The notes beneath the pieces are model-generated. The model searched no databases, was not told the origin of the DNA, and saw nothing but the letters and a program-made list of their open reading frames with translations. DNA of 43,075 nt from Candidatus Coatesiibacteriota bacterium. Lineage in GTDB: Bacteria > JAFGND01. This document shows, in pieces, positions 32,511 through 41,278 of this stretch. The stretch covers positions 1 to 43,075 of the forward strand of contig JAFGND010000101.1 in assembly GCA_016927185.1 (NCBI GenBank). Direction: 5' to 3'. The position numbers and the translations under genes were made by a program. Numbering within the stretch: position 1 is the first letter of the stretch; the number at the start of each line of letters is the position of its first letter.

Positions 32511-33161
32511 ATGTCTTTTATAAATATTGATGATTTATCATTTTCTTTCGACAAGGTGAAACCAGTATTCAGAAACATGTCTTTCAGAATTGAAGAAAGC
32601 AGTATGATTGTTCTTCTCGGTGAAAACGGGAAAGGGAAGACTACATTATCCAGGCTTATTTTAGGTCTTCTTCAACCTGATTCTGGTAACATATTCATAA
32701 ACAACATTAATGTAAGGAATTCAAAGCTTCATGAAATAGGGAAACTTGTTGGTTACATGTTTCAGGATGTTACCTTGCAGATAATAGAGAATACTGTCCT
32801 TGCTGAAATAGACTTCAATCTGCCACAGGACGGCAAGACAATAGAGAGAAGGGATTATCTTATTGAATTGTTCAGAATAAATGAGCTGATGGATAAATTC
32901 CCATTAACTCTTTCAAGGGGAGAACTTCAGAAAGCAGTATTGGTTTCAATTTTAGCAACTGACCGGAAATTCCTTATTCTTGACGAACCTACATCATCTC
33001 TGGATATTAAAACCTGTGAGATATTAAAAGAGCAACTCCTCATAATGAACAGGAAAGGAACTGGAATGCTTGTTTTTACACAAGATGCTTTTTTCAAAAA
33101 CCTTCTTGAAAAAGAAGCTGAATTTTACTGGATAAATGATTTCAATATAAAACCTTATTAG
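32511..33161 (+). CDS. Solitary ABC ATPase, ECF/CbiO-like, with altered H-loop
   Basis: Walker A GENGKGKTT (37-45), Q-loop MFQD (Q85) followed by 'QIIENTVLAEIDF' as in ECF-transporter ATPases, signature LSRGE (134-138) and Walker B FLILDEPTSSLD (D158, E159) are all present. The switch His is replaced: 'LVFTQDAFF' has Q191 where 'vtHd' is normal. At 216 residues it is short for EcfA (~270-280), lacking the C-terminal extension. No EcfT, S-component or second ATPase is adjacent. It may serve a remote transporter or a non-transport role with slow ATP turnover. Confidence 0.8.
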   Translation: MSFINIDDLSFSFDKVKPVFRNMSFRIEESSMIVLLGENGKGKTTLSRLILGLLQPDSGNIFINNINVRNSKLHEIGKLVGYMFQDVTLQIIENTVLAEIDFNLPQDGKTIERRDYLIELFRINELMDKFPLTLSRGELQKAVLVSILATDRKFLILDEPTSSLDIKTCEILKEQLLIMNRKGTGMLVFTQDAFFKNLLEKEAEFYWINDFNIKPY

Positions 33162-33246
33162 ACTATAATCATCCTTTTTCAGGAAATACCTTGACGCATT
33201 ATGCATATTATAATCTTCGAGCGAAAAGTTTTCTAATGGAGGTTTT

Positions 33247-33741
33247 ATGAAAAACAGGAATCATCTCTGGATCATCTCTATTGCTCTTTCATTGATGCTC
33301 TTGATTGTTTTCTCATGCGATGACAGTACTGATAACAATAATAATACTGGAACAGGTACGGGAACGGGCACAGGCACTGGAACTGGAGAAAGCTTTGAGC
33401 TTATTCCTGACAAGACAAGTGATACAACAAAAGTTGATGAGATGGCAGAATTTCATATAAAGCTTATAAACAAGGCAGAATCTTCAAATTTCAAGGTGAT
33501 AATTGGAACAAACAGTTCTAATTGTTCAGACTGGGTAAGACAGGTTTGTATGGATGGAATCTGTTTTATGGGTGATACTGCTGAAACCATGGACCCTGTT
33601 GAAAAAGATGACACTGTAGATATATCATATGATATTACTCCTACCAGTGAAGGTAATGGAACGTTCTTCCTGAAGGTTTTTCCAAGTGATAATGAGAGCA
33701 AGATGAAGGAACTTGAGTTTGACGTAACAGCAACTAAATAG
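33247..33741 (+). CDS. Small lipoprotein with Thr-Gly repeat linker
   Basis: A lipoprotein signal ends at C24 (LLIVFSC). The mature part starts with an acidic, Asn-rich stretch, then a (TG)7 linker, then a beta-rich domain of ~115 residues ('VDEMAEFHIKLINKAES', 'DDTVDISYDITPTSEGNGTF') that looks like a DUF-type Ig/CARDB-like sandwich with three Cys (C98, C106, C111 region). Likely outer-membrane anchored; function unknown. The start has GGAGG upstream. Its 3' end overlaps the convergent 684-residue gene by 8 nt. Confidence 0.65.
   Translation: MKNRNHLWIISIALSLMLLIVFSCDDSTDNNNNTGTGTGTGTGTGTGESFELIPDKTSDTTKVDEMAEFHIKLINKAESSNFKVIIGTNSSNCSDWVRQVCMDGICFMGDTAETMDPVEKDDTVDISYDITPTSEGNGTFFLKVFPSDNESKMKELEFDVTATK
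33354..33386 (+). repeat. Hexanucleotide-like repeat encoding (Thr-Gly)n
   Basis: About six or seven imperfect copies of AC-N-GG-N encode the Thr-Gly linker of the lipoprotein. The degenerate third positions suggest selection for the peptide or an old repeat expansion rather than a fresh, highly slippery tract. Confidence 0.6.
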
Positions 33742-35788
33742 CTCTGCTTATAAGCCTGCTTCTGAAGCTTTTATAATTTGATCCCTGGTTTTTTATCAGT
33801 TCCAGAAGTGCCGGGTCATTTGCAAGTGAAACAAAATGACTTATTGCTTCTGGATCTTGTGCCAGATTGAACATAAGTTCTGGTGCATTCTGCATTGCCT
33901 CAAGTAAATCCATGCCATTTCCCTCTATTGTCAATCCCATAAGGAATTCAAGAAAATCGAGTGATTCTCCATGTTTCTTGAGCATAGCTTCAGAAATCGC
34001 TTTATCATCTTCTTTCCTGACCTTGCCTGTCGAAATCCTCTTTTTCAATTCTTCTGAAGCTGGCTTTTTTATCCATTTCTCAAGCAGTTTTTCCCATGTC
34101 TCATCTTCATAAGGTATTTTCTTGACTACCTTTGCGAAATTGTAAACATCATTATTGGTTTTTATAAAGGGAGAAACAAGATTATACAATGTCCAGTCCA
34201 GGGGAGTCCACTCTTCTATTATCTTTTCAGTAAGATTACCGCTTTCCGTAATTCTCTTCTTGATCTTTATGGTGTTTATATTATCAAGATGAAGAGCTTT
34301 CTCTATGAATTGTTTATTGAAGAAATCCAGTGAACCATTTACCCGCTTTTCCTTGCTTTCATTTGCAATTAGTGCAATGGAACGATAAGCACTTCTTGAA
34401 ATGGATACAAGAGGGGAAATTTTGGTCATATTTATTCCCTTGCCCTTGAACCTGTTCAGTTCATATTCAGCGAGTTTAGTTGACAGGTCATAAGGAATTA
34501 TTGAGCTTCCATCTGGAAGTGATTCCATGAACATAAGCAGGAGACTGAAAACACCATAACTGCTCATGATAGACTCTTCAGCATTATTATGCTTCAGCTT
34601 TCCTGCCTTGAAAAGCTTCTCAGATCTTATCCAGATTCTATTGAATTCCTTCTTCAGTTCATCAAAGCTTTTTTTGTTGCTGTTTATAGACAGGAAATTA
34701 CCTCTTGCTTCAGTATTGAAGGATTTGCCAGAAGCATATTTATAATCAGGAATTGACATGTGATGAAGAAACAATGAGCTGAATTCCATAGAGAATTCAG
34801 TATCTCTCTTGTTATTTATGAAATAAGGATAAATGAAGCTTCTTATCTGTTCATGATATCTGTATATTCTCTCGAAATGAGTTCTTATCCTTGAAAATGC
34901 TTCATCTAATGTCAATGGGGGAACACTCTCTGGCAAGCTTATGTCACCAGTCTCAAGCATTTTAAAATCCACGCCAGGATCCCTCTTTTCAAGGTTGAAT
35001 GCTTCTAAAAACTCCTTCTTGAAACTCTTGCGCATTATGTCATAGAAATACCATAACCACCATGATGAAGAAATGATCTTGTTATTTTCTTCAAGATTCT
35101 CTATCAATTTGGCATCATAATTATCACTCAGAAGGATTTCTATTATTAAAAGCAGGTTGAATAATCCCATATCTATGGCAGAGAATTCAGCATCTTCAAA
35201 TCTGTTGAAATTATCTTTCATCCGCTGAACATAAGCGAGCTCAAGAGCGTACAAGCCCTTATGCCCAAGCAGAAGATTGCCAAGTCTCTCTTCCATTGAA
35301 TCATCTGGATTGATTTTTATGTGAAGCAGTCTTTTGAGGAGAAATCTCATTTCTATAATTACAGAAGCAGGTGGAATTACAATCAAAGGCATTTTAGAAA
35401 TATTTATGAGTACTTTTTCCTTTACCTTCAACCATGAATGGGATCGTCGCGATACATAATTTTTCCAGAAAATATCTGATGATGAAGCTGCTTTGTATTC
35501 TTCCATGAGTGTCTTCAGCCTGACGAAATAATCCTTGTCAGTTGATGCAGTGAAACTGGCTGGTAAAAACAATTGCTTGAATATCCTGGATCTGTCAGTC
35601 TTGTCAGTTATGCTCTTCATGAAATGGCAGAGAATTGCAAGCCTTCCAAGCCCATCTTTTCTTTCAAGAAGAACAGAAAGTATTCTTTTCTGGGAATCCC
35701 ATCCTGAAGAATCTCCCAAATCACTTTCAAGCCATTTTGTTAAATCATTATAAACAAACTGGCTTTTGCTCCCTCTCAGCTCTCCCAT
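33734..35788 (-). CDS. Large helical protein, not recognised
   Basis: I do not recognise this 684-residue protein. It has no signal peptide or membrane helix and is strongly alpha-helical, with many Trp and aromatic residues ('SSSWWLWYFYDIMRKSF'). No nucleotide-binding, protease or nuclease motif is visible. The C-terminal ~70 residues contain 'LEAMQNAPELMFNLAQDPEA' followed by 'LANDPALLELI'. That rhythm of 'NPELM' and 'NDPALM' resembles STI1/ubiquilin-type chaperone-binding repeats, but the match is loose. It is monocistronic and divergent from the TPR-purH unit, with a 3' overlap onto the lipoprotein gene. Confidence 0.55.
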   Translation of the reverse strand: MGELRGSKSQFVYNDLTKWLESDLGDSSGWDSQKRILSVLLERKDGLGRLAILCHFMKSITDKTDRSRIFKQLFLPASFTASTDKDYFVRLKTLMEEYKAASSSDIFWKNYVSRRSHSWLKVKEKVLINISKMPLIVIPPASVIIEMRFLLKRLLHIKINPDDSMEERLGNLLLGHKGLYALELAYVQRMKDNFNRFEDAEFSAIDMGLFNLLLIIEILLSDNYDAKLIENLEENNKIISSSWWLWYFYDIMRKSFKKEFLEAFNLEKRDPGVDFKMLETGDISLPESVPPLTLDEAFSRIRTHFERIYRYHEQIRSFIYPYFINNKRDTEFSMEFSSLFLHHMSIPDYKYASGKSFNTEARGNFLSINSNKKSFDELKKEFNRIWIRSEKLFKAGKLKHNNAEESIMSSYGVFSLLLMFMESLPDGSSIIPYDLSTKLAEYELNRFKGKGINMTKISPLVSISRSAYRSIALIANESKEKRVNGSLDFFNKQFIEKALHLDNINTIKIKKRITESGNLTEKIIEEWTPLDWTLYNLVSPFIKTNNDVYNFAKVVKKIPYEDETWEKLLEKWIKKPASEELKKRISTGKVRKEDDKAISEAMLKKHGESLDFLEFLMGLTIEGNGMDLLEAMQNAPELMFNLAQDPEAISHFVSLANDPALLELIKNQGSNYKSFRSRLISRAI

Positions 35789-35883
35789 CTCCCTATCCTT
35801 GGAATAAAATCAAAAATGCCGTATATTTTAATTGACAACTTATTCAAAATATAATGTGTGAAATTCAAACATTATTGAATGAG

Positions 35884-35910
35884 TTTCGCAATCATTTTAT
35901 AGAAGCGAAA
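35884..35910. promoter_or_regulatory. Inverted repeat in the leader of the TPR gene
   Basis: TTTCGC (35884-35889) and GCGAAA (35905-35910) are separated by 15 nt, then TTTTAG. They lie 28 nt before the start of the TPR gene, in the divergent gap to the 684-residue gene. A TATAAT (35850-35855) is nearby. An operator or leader hairpin is possible. Confidence 0.25.
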
Positions 35911-35937
35911 TTTTAGTCAATAGAATAGAGGTTTGAA

Positions 35938-37488
35938 ATGAGAAAAATATTAACTGTCATACTCTTAAGCACATTATTGCTGCATTCGATTCAGGGACAA
36001 TCCCAGGAAGACAGGACTTTCAATATTCTGTACAGCAGAATTCTTCAGATGAGAGCTTTAATAACACTTGGTGCGAATGACAAGGCAATGGAACTTGCAA
36101 AGAAAACAAATTCACTGGCTCACTGGGTAAATACTCCATGGATTATTCGCTCTTTTTATCAGACTTATGGAAGTATAGCAGAGAATCAGGATCTCTCGAC
36201 TGAAGAGATAGCAACTATTTATAATGAGGGACTGAAGGTACTAAAACGAATTGATAAGCTAGAGCCTAATAATGAGATAAAAGTCAAGGACATAAAGGAA
36301 GAACTTGGCAATATGAATGTATATCTTGGTCAGCTTTATGAAAAGAAGAGCGAGAATGAAAAGGCTTATGAATTCTATAATACTGCCATTGCTGAGGATG
36401 ATGAAAATTCTTATGCATACAGGGTAATGTCTACAATGCTTGCAAAGAATGGGAAAGTGGATGAAGCAATCAAGCTGCTGGAAAAAGGAGGGAGCATAAT
36501 ACTTCCCAGGGATAAGGAGAAATCTGCCAGACTATTCAATCTTGCAGGAGTTAAAGCAGTTGATGCAAGGAAATATCAGGAAAGCATAGATCTTTTCAGG
36601 AAAGCAATAGGAATATATTCAGAAGAACCGGTATTTTATACAAATCTTGGATTTTCTTATGGGCAGCTGAAGTTTTTTCAGAAGCAGGAAGAGATTTTGA
36701 TAAATGCTTACAACTATTTCAGGAAGAAAAACAAGGATAAGTCTGCCAATCTTGCTTATAATCTGGAAGAATATTATATTAGCCAGGAAAGCAGTGAAAA
36801 AGCACTTATTTATGGAAGGATTGCTATAAATGAAGCTCCTGACAGTCTTATCTACAGGATAAAGCTGGGAGAATATCTACAGAAAATAAAGAAATATGAT
36901 GCAGCAATTGATTTATATCAATCAGGAACAGATTACTATATGAAGAAGGAAAACAAGTATTCTGCCGCAAACATGATTAACAGGAAAGGTCTGGTTTATT
37001 TTGAACAGGGAAAGAACAAGGAAGCAATAGATGCAATTTACAAAGCAATTAATCTGAATCCCTATAAGGCAGTATACTATACAAACCTGGCTTATATTTA
37101 CAACAAGCAGAAGGACTATGGATATGCAATAAGTGCTCTTCAATCAGGGATAAATACCCTGTCAATAAGCGACAAGAGAAGTACTGCTGAGATGCTCTAT
37201 ATGCAGGCTGGCATTTTTATTGAAATGAATGATTATGAAAGCGCATTGAATTCTGCAATGAAAGCATTAAATAATTACAAGCTGAGAGGTGATTATTATC
37301 TCAGACTCGGTACTATTTATGAGAAATTGAACAAAAAGGACGAGGCAATGAAAATATATAAGCTTGGTGTGAAAACTCTGCAAAACAGTTCCATTGACAT
37401 TCCTGAAGAACTTCAAAAAAAGGCTGATGGAAAAGAGCACAATGAGGAAAATCAAAAAGATGCAGCTGAACTGGAGAAGGATAAATAA
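35938..37488 (+). CDS. Exported TPR-repeat protein
   Basis: The signal peptide (MRKILTVILLSTLLLHSIQG) is followed by about ten 34-residue TPR units across residues ~100-490, for example 'YLGQLYEKKSENEKAYEFYN' and 'GLVYFEQGKNKEAIDAIYKA'. The last ~25 residues are charged. It is probably a periplasmic or outer-membrane-associated scaffold. The stop codon overlaps the purH start (TAATG), so the genes are translationally coupled, although no functional link between a TPR scaffold and purine synthesis is apparent. Confidence 0.8.
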   Translation: MRKILTVILLSTLLLHSIQGQSQEDRTFNILYSRILQMRALITLGANDKAMELAKKTNSLAHWVNTPWIIRSFYQTYGSIAENQDLSTEEIATIYNEGLKVLKRIDKLEPNNEIKVKDIKEELGNMNVYLGQLYEKKSENEKAYEFYNTAIAEDDENSYAYRVMSTMLAKNGKVDEAIKLLEKGGSIILPRDKEKSARLFNLAGVKAVDARKYQESIDLFRKAIGIYSEEPVFYTNLGFSYGQLKFFQKQEEILINAYNYFRKKNKDKSANLAYNLEEYYISQESSEKALIYGRIAINEAPDSLIYRIKLGEYLQKIKKYDAAIDLYQSGTDYYMKKENKYSAANMINRKGLVYFEQGKNKEAIDAIYKAINLNPYKAVYYTNLAYIYNKQKDYGYAISALQSGINTLSISDKRSTAEMLYMQAGIFIEMNDYESALNSAMKALNNYKLRGDYYLRLGTIYEKLNKKDEAMKIYKLGVKTLQNSSIDIPEELQKKADGKEHNEENQKDAAELEKDK

Positions 37489-38993
37489 TGAAAATAAAAA
37501 GAGCATTGATTTCAGTATGGGACAAGACAGGTATTGTTGAGTTAGCCAAATTCTTGAACGACAAGGGAATAGAGATAATAGCATCAGGAGGGACAGCAGA
37601 GGAACTTTTAAAAGCAGGATTGTCAATAACTGAAGTCTCTTGCTTCACTAAGAGCCCTGAAATGCTTGAAGGCAGGGTAAAAACTCTTCATCCAAGCATT
37701 CATGGAGGAATTCTCCGGAAAAGAGATGTTCCATGTAAATGCGATGCAGAAAAGAACCTCAAGGACATTGATTTGGTGATAGTAAATCTTTATCCCTTCA
37801 GGAAGATGGCAGATGCAGCACTTAATGAAACGGATCTCATTGAATATATTGATATAGGAGGTCCAGCTCTTCTGAGGGCAGCTGCAAAGAATTACAGATT
37901 TGTTGTAGTTTTGTCAAGCATTTCACAGTATCATGATTTCATGGAAAACCTGAAGAAAGACAGGATTGAGATAGATTACAGGAAGAAACTGGCTTCAAAA
38001 GCTTTTGAGCTAACTGCCAATTATGACCTCGAGATAATGTCTTTCCTGTCAGGTGTTAAGTCACTTGAGCTAGTTCCTCAGTTTGGAGAAATATCTCTGG
38101 ATTTGAAGTATGGAGAGAATCCATCACAATCTGCGATTCTTTACAGGAACATCTCATCAAGCCTTGGAATAGAGAAACTTTCAGAAGCACAGCTCAGTTA
38201 TAACAATTATCTTGATATTGACAGTGCACTATTGCTGCTTTCGGAATTCGAAGAACCTGCATGTGTAATAGTGAAGCATGGCAATCCTTGCGGAGTTGGA
38301 ATTGGCAACAATATAACTGATGCATTCCAGAAAGCCAGGGATACTGATATTCAGGCATGGTTTGGCGGAATAATTGCAGTCAACAGGGAGATAGACAATT
38401 CTTTTGCGGATGAGCTTAAGGGGAAATTCGTTGAAGTTATAATAGCATCATCATTTGAAGAGGAGGCATTATCTAGGTTAAGGAAGAGAAGCAACAGGAG
38501 AATTATCAGATATAATCCTTCTTCCTTGAAACAGCATGCAATTATCAGAAGCACAAATCTTGGAATACTTTCGCAATCCCCTATGGTTACGAAAGCTATT
38601 AAATGGGAAGTAGTTACGAAAAGGAAACCAGACGAAGAGGAAATGGCAGCTATGAAATTTGCATGGAAAATAGTTCCTTATGTAAAAAGCAATGCAATCG
38701 TTATTACATCAGTTGACAGGACATTCGGTATTGGAGCAGGTCAGATGAGCAGGATAGATTCTACGTTGATAGCAATCAGCAAGAAGAATGGCATGGAAAA
38801 AACAGATAAGGCACTAGCTTTAGCATCAGATGGACTTTTTCCTTTTGCAGATTCCATTGAGGAAGCAGTCAGGGAAGGTATAAAGGCTGTTGTTCAACCA
38901 GGTGGCAGCAAGAATGACTTTGAAGTCATAGAAAAAGCTGATGATTTGGGGATTGCAATGATTTTCACTGAACAGAGAGTCTTCAGGCATTAA
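37488..38993 (+). CDS. purH: Bifunctional AICAR transformylase / IMP cyclohydrolase
   Basis: PurH carries out the last two steps of IMP synthesis. The N-terminal cyclohydrolase (MGS-like) domain shows 'KRALISVWDKTGIVELAKFL', 'ASGGTAE' and 'EMLEGRVKTLHP'. The transformylase domain has the catalytic K263-H264 (VKHGNPCG) and 'SNAIVIT'. In the substrate motif usually read as RYGENPHQ, this protein has K207-YGENP-S213-Q, a Ser in place of the common His. It ends with 'AMIFTEQRVFRH', as in the family. Length 501 is at the low end. No other pur genes are present. Confidence 0.95.
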   Translation: MKIKRALISVWDKTGIVELAKFLNDKGIEIIASGGTAEELLKAGLSITEVSCFTKSPEMLEGRVKTLHPSIHGGILRKRDVPCKCDAEKNLKDIDLVIVNLYPFRKMADAALNETDLIEYIDIGGPALLRAAAKNYRFVVVLSSISQYHDFMENLKKDRIEIDYRKKLASKAFELTANYDLEIMSFLSGVKSLELVPQFGEISLDLKYGENPSQSAILYRNISSSLGIEKLSEAQLSYNNYLDIDSALLLLSEFEEPACVIVKHGNPCGVGIGNNITDAFQKARDTDIQAWFGGIIAVNREIDNSFADELKGKFVEVIIASSFEEEALSRLRKRSNRRIIRYNPSSLKQHAIIRSTNLGILSQSPMVTKAIKWEVVTKRKPDEEEMAAMKFAWKIVPYVKSNAIVITSVDRTFGIGAGQMSRIDSTLIAISKKNGMEKTDKALALASDGLFPFADSIEEAVREGIKAVVQPGGSKNDFEVIEKADDLGIAMIFTEQRVFRH

Positions 38994-39119
38994 CCGCAAG
39001 CTATTTTCTTTTCTTTCAACAAATTCTTCTTGTTATAATGGAAAAATGATAAAATATTCGAATTTTCAATAAACTTGACAGAAATTACATATTTCTGAAT
39101 AGGGCTAAGCAGTTTATAA

Positions 39120-40457
39120 ATGGCAGTAGAAACTTTTTTTGTAGGTGACCATCCATTTTTCTATCCTGCTGCACTGCGTGCAAAGCAACTAGGTCATCAT
39201 GTATCTTTCTACAAGACAAAGCAATACAAGCCTTTCGGTTTTCTGAATAAAAGCCTTCCATATCCTCCATGTTATATTATTGGACTCCATGAAATCCTCA
39301 AGATAATCAATAAGACGTCAATATCTGTTTCTGATTTGCCTGACTTCGCACTAATGCGACCTATGGTTGAGATATATGAGGAAGATGAAGATCCTTTATC
39401 ATGGCATGATATATTGGTTTTCTCTGATGACAACAAGTATAATCCTCATTTTTATGAATATCTTGAAGAAGCAAGCAATGCAATAAATCTCTGGAATGAT
39501 CTTCTCGGTTTTCCGCAGGGAGAATTGAAAAAGAAGGAAAAATCTATACTCAGGAAAATGAGTTTCCAGTCAGAAAGATATGAATTATGGTTTGATTACC
39601 TGAAGGAATTCTTAGGTTCTGAAATCTGGACCAAGGCAGCAATATTTCTTGCTCTTTTTTCCTGCGATACTCCATTCTACTGGAATAATTCAGTTGGGAT
39701 CTTGCCTGCATTGATGTTCTCCAAGGGAGCGTGGAGATTTACTTCAAATGTAGATGATTACTTCACCTTCTGGAAGGAATGCCTTGCAACCGAAGGGATA
39801 GAAATAAAAGAGCATTCCATGTTGAATGAAGTGAACAAGGACAGGGGAAAATATTATCTCAGTATTGATGAAGAAATAAAACCATTTCATTTTGCATTCA
39901 TATCTCAGGATCCAAGATTTATGAAAGTGGAGGAAGAACTTGTCAATCTCCCTGAAAATGCCTCATCTTATGCAGTAGCCTGTTTCACATTGAAGGAATC
40001 TATTGATGCACCTTTTCATAACCTTTTTCTTTCTAAGGATTTCAAGAATAAATGGGGAAGCATGCTTATGGGAAAGGATTATTCAATTTCCTTCCAGGCT
40101 TTCAATTACCGGGAAGAAAGGATTGTTCTTGTAATGATTCCTCTCCCTGCACTTACTGTCGATCTGAAAGAAAGATTCGAGAGAGAAAGAGTTGTTAGAG
40201 GAGTGAAAGACAGATTGAGCTCTGTTTTCAGCGAGTTTGAAGGCAATCTGGTAGAGGAAGACTGGGTATTCCCGTCCGAACTGCATTACCAGTTCAAAAT
40301 TTACAGGGGAATAATTGAAAGAGCTGAATTTCCGTATCTTTCCTCACCACAACAAGAAAAAACCAGATGCACTTTTTTCCCTCCATCTCTTTACACTGGT
40401 TGCCTTAACCTGACGCCTCTCTACAGAATATTGCAGATACTGGAGACAGGCTTATGA
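39120..40457 (+). CDS. Degenerate phytoene-desaturase-like NAD(P)/FAD oxidoreductase homologue
   Basis: Spacing and hydrophobic pattern match the CrtI/RetSat/amine-oxidase flavoprotein fold. The N-terminus has a beta-alpha-beta unit ending 'AALRAKQLGHHVSFYKTK'. Mid-protein, 'ALMFSKGAWRFTSNVDDYFTFW' then 'ATEGIEIKEHSML' parallels the 'GG...l...l...G.ei....V' segment. C-terminal 'ELHYQFKIYRGII' then 'LYTGCLNLTPLY' sits where the second FAD motif should be. But the glycine loop GxGxxG is replaced by VGDHPFFY, and the final FAD motif is also gone. It is therefore probably unable to bind FAD in the usual way. It overlaps the EIIA gene by 4 nt. Confidence 0.5.
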   Translation: MAVETFFVGDHPFFYPAALRAKQLGHHVSFYKTKQYKPFGFLNKSLPYPPCYIIGLHEILKIINKTSISVSDLPDFALMRPMVEIYEEDEDPLSWHDILVFSDDNKYNPHFYEYLEEASNAINLWNDLLGFPQGELKKKEKSILRKMSFQSERYELWFDYLKEFLGSEIWTKAAIFLALFSCDTPFYWNNSVGILPALMFSKGAWRFTSNVDDYFTFWKECLATEGIEIKEHSMLNEVNKDRGKYYLSIDEEIKPFHFAFISQDPRFMKVEEELVNLPENASSYAVACFTLKESIDAPFHNLFLSKDFKNKWGSMLMGKDYSISFQAFNYREERIVLVMIPLPALTVDLKERFERERVVRGVKDRLSSVFSEFEGNLVEEDWVFPSELHYQFKIYRGIIERAEFPYLSSPQQEKTRCTFFPPSLYTGCLNLTPLYRILQILETGL

Positions 40458-40957
40458 TTTCTTCATATATGAATCAAAATCTGATAAAGCTGGAATTAGA
40501 GACAGTTGAGAATATGCAACTGGATGATGAAGAAAGAATGAAGCCGAAGATTATCCAGGCAATAAAATTCAGCGTGCTTGAGGAATTGGTGGATCTTGTA
40601 ATTATAACTGAAGATGTAAAGAACAGGAAAAGGCTTCTGACTGATATCTGGAACAGGGAAAAAAGAGATACTACTGGCATAGGAAGAGGAGTGGCAATTC
40701 CACATGTGAGAAGCAAGACCATGGATGGAACATATGTCGTAATAGCAAGATCAACTCCGGGGCTTCCTTTTGAATCACGCGATGAAATGCCTTGCCATGC
40801 CTTTTTTGGAGTATTCGGCAATTATTTCAATCCAAGATTATATCTGGAGATTTACAAAGATATAGTTCAGATAAGCCAGTATGATGATTTCATGAAAAGA
40901 TTTTTGAAGGCAGAATCAGTACAGGATATTTTTGTCCTTATTCAGGAATTTGAGTAG
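40454..40957 (+). CDS. PtsN-like PTS EIIA domain protein
   Basis: The 167-residue protein is a single EIIA (fructose/nitrogen-type) domain. The active-site region 'TGIGRGVAIPHVRSK' gives phospho-acceptor H84. The first ~25 residues are an extra N-terminal segment. No HPr, EI or sugar permease is present, so a regulatory (PtsN-like) role is likely. Translation is coupled to the flavoprotein homologue (ATGA overlap). Its 3' end overlaps the convergent cutA by 20 nt. Confidence 0.8.
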   Translation: MISSYMNQNLIKLELETVENMQLDDEERMKPKIIQAIKFSVLEELVDLVIITEDVKNRKRLLTDIWNREKRDTTGIGRGVAIPHVRSKTMDGTYVVIARSTPGLPFESRDEMPCHAFFGVFGNYFNPRLYLEIYKDIVQISQYDDFMKRFLKAESVQDIFVLIQEFE

Positions 40958-41270
40958 CACTGCTTTCCATGTTTATCCAGTCAAGGAATGATGCAGAACC
41001 TCCATCTATCCTGAAATATACTAGTGCAGGAACTTCATAAGGATGCTCTTTTCTGAAAAGTTTCTCTATTTCATTGAAATTGCTTTCAACCGATTTCATT
41101 ACTGCAGTTATTTCATCTGATTCTTCAATCCTGTCCTTCCACCAATAAGAACTTTTCATTTTCCAGTAATTAATGCAGGCAATCAGATGCTTTTCAAGGA
41201 GCAATCCTGTAATCTTCTTCAAACTTTCTTCATCAGGGAAAGTGCAATATATAATAATTTCGTTGTTCAT
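40938..41270 (-). CDS. cutA: Divalent-cation tolerance protein CutA
   Basis: The 110-residue protein fits the trimeric CutA1 fold: 'TFPDEESLKKITGLLLEKHLIACINYW', given here in part, then 'SSYWWKDRIEESDEITAVMKS' and 'HPYEVPALVYFRI'. These correspond to the family's 'LAACVN', 'S.Y.W.G.i....E....iKt' and 'HPYevPei'. It is implicated in copper/divalent ion tolerance and resembles PII proteins. It follows the Ig-like lipoprotein gene by 8 nt. Confidence 0.9.
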   Translation of the reverse strand: MNNEIIIYCTFPDEESLKKITGLLLEKHLIACINYWKMKSSYWWKDRIEESDEITAVMKSVESNFNEIEKLFRKEHPYEVPALVYFRIDGGSASFLDWINMESSATQIPE

Positions 41271-41278
41271 AAGTTTTC

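Noticed and set aside
35832-35855. TTGACA followed by TATAAT before the TPR gene
   Set aside because: The hexamers are only 12 nt apart, too close for a sigma-70 promoter, though TATAAT alone could still be a -10 box.
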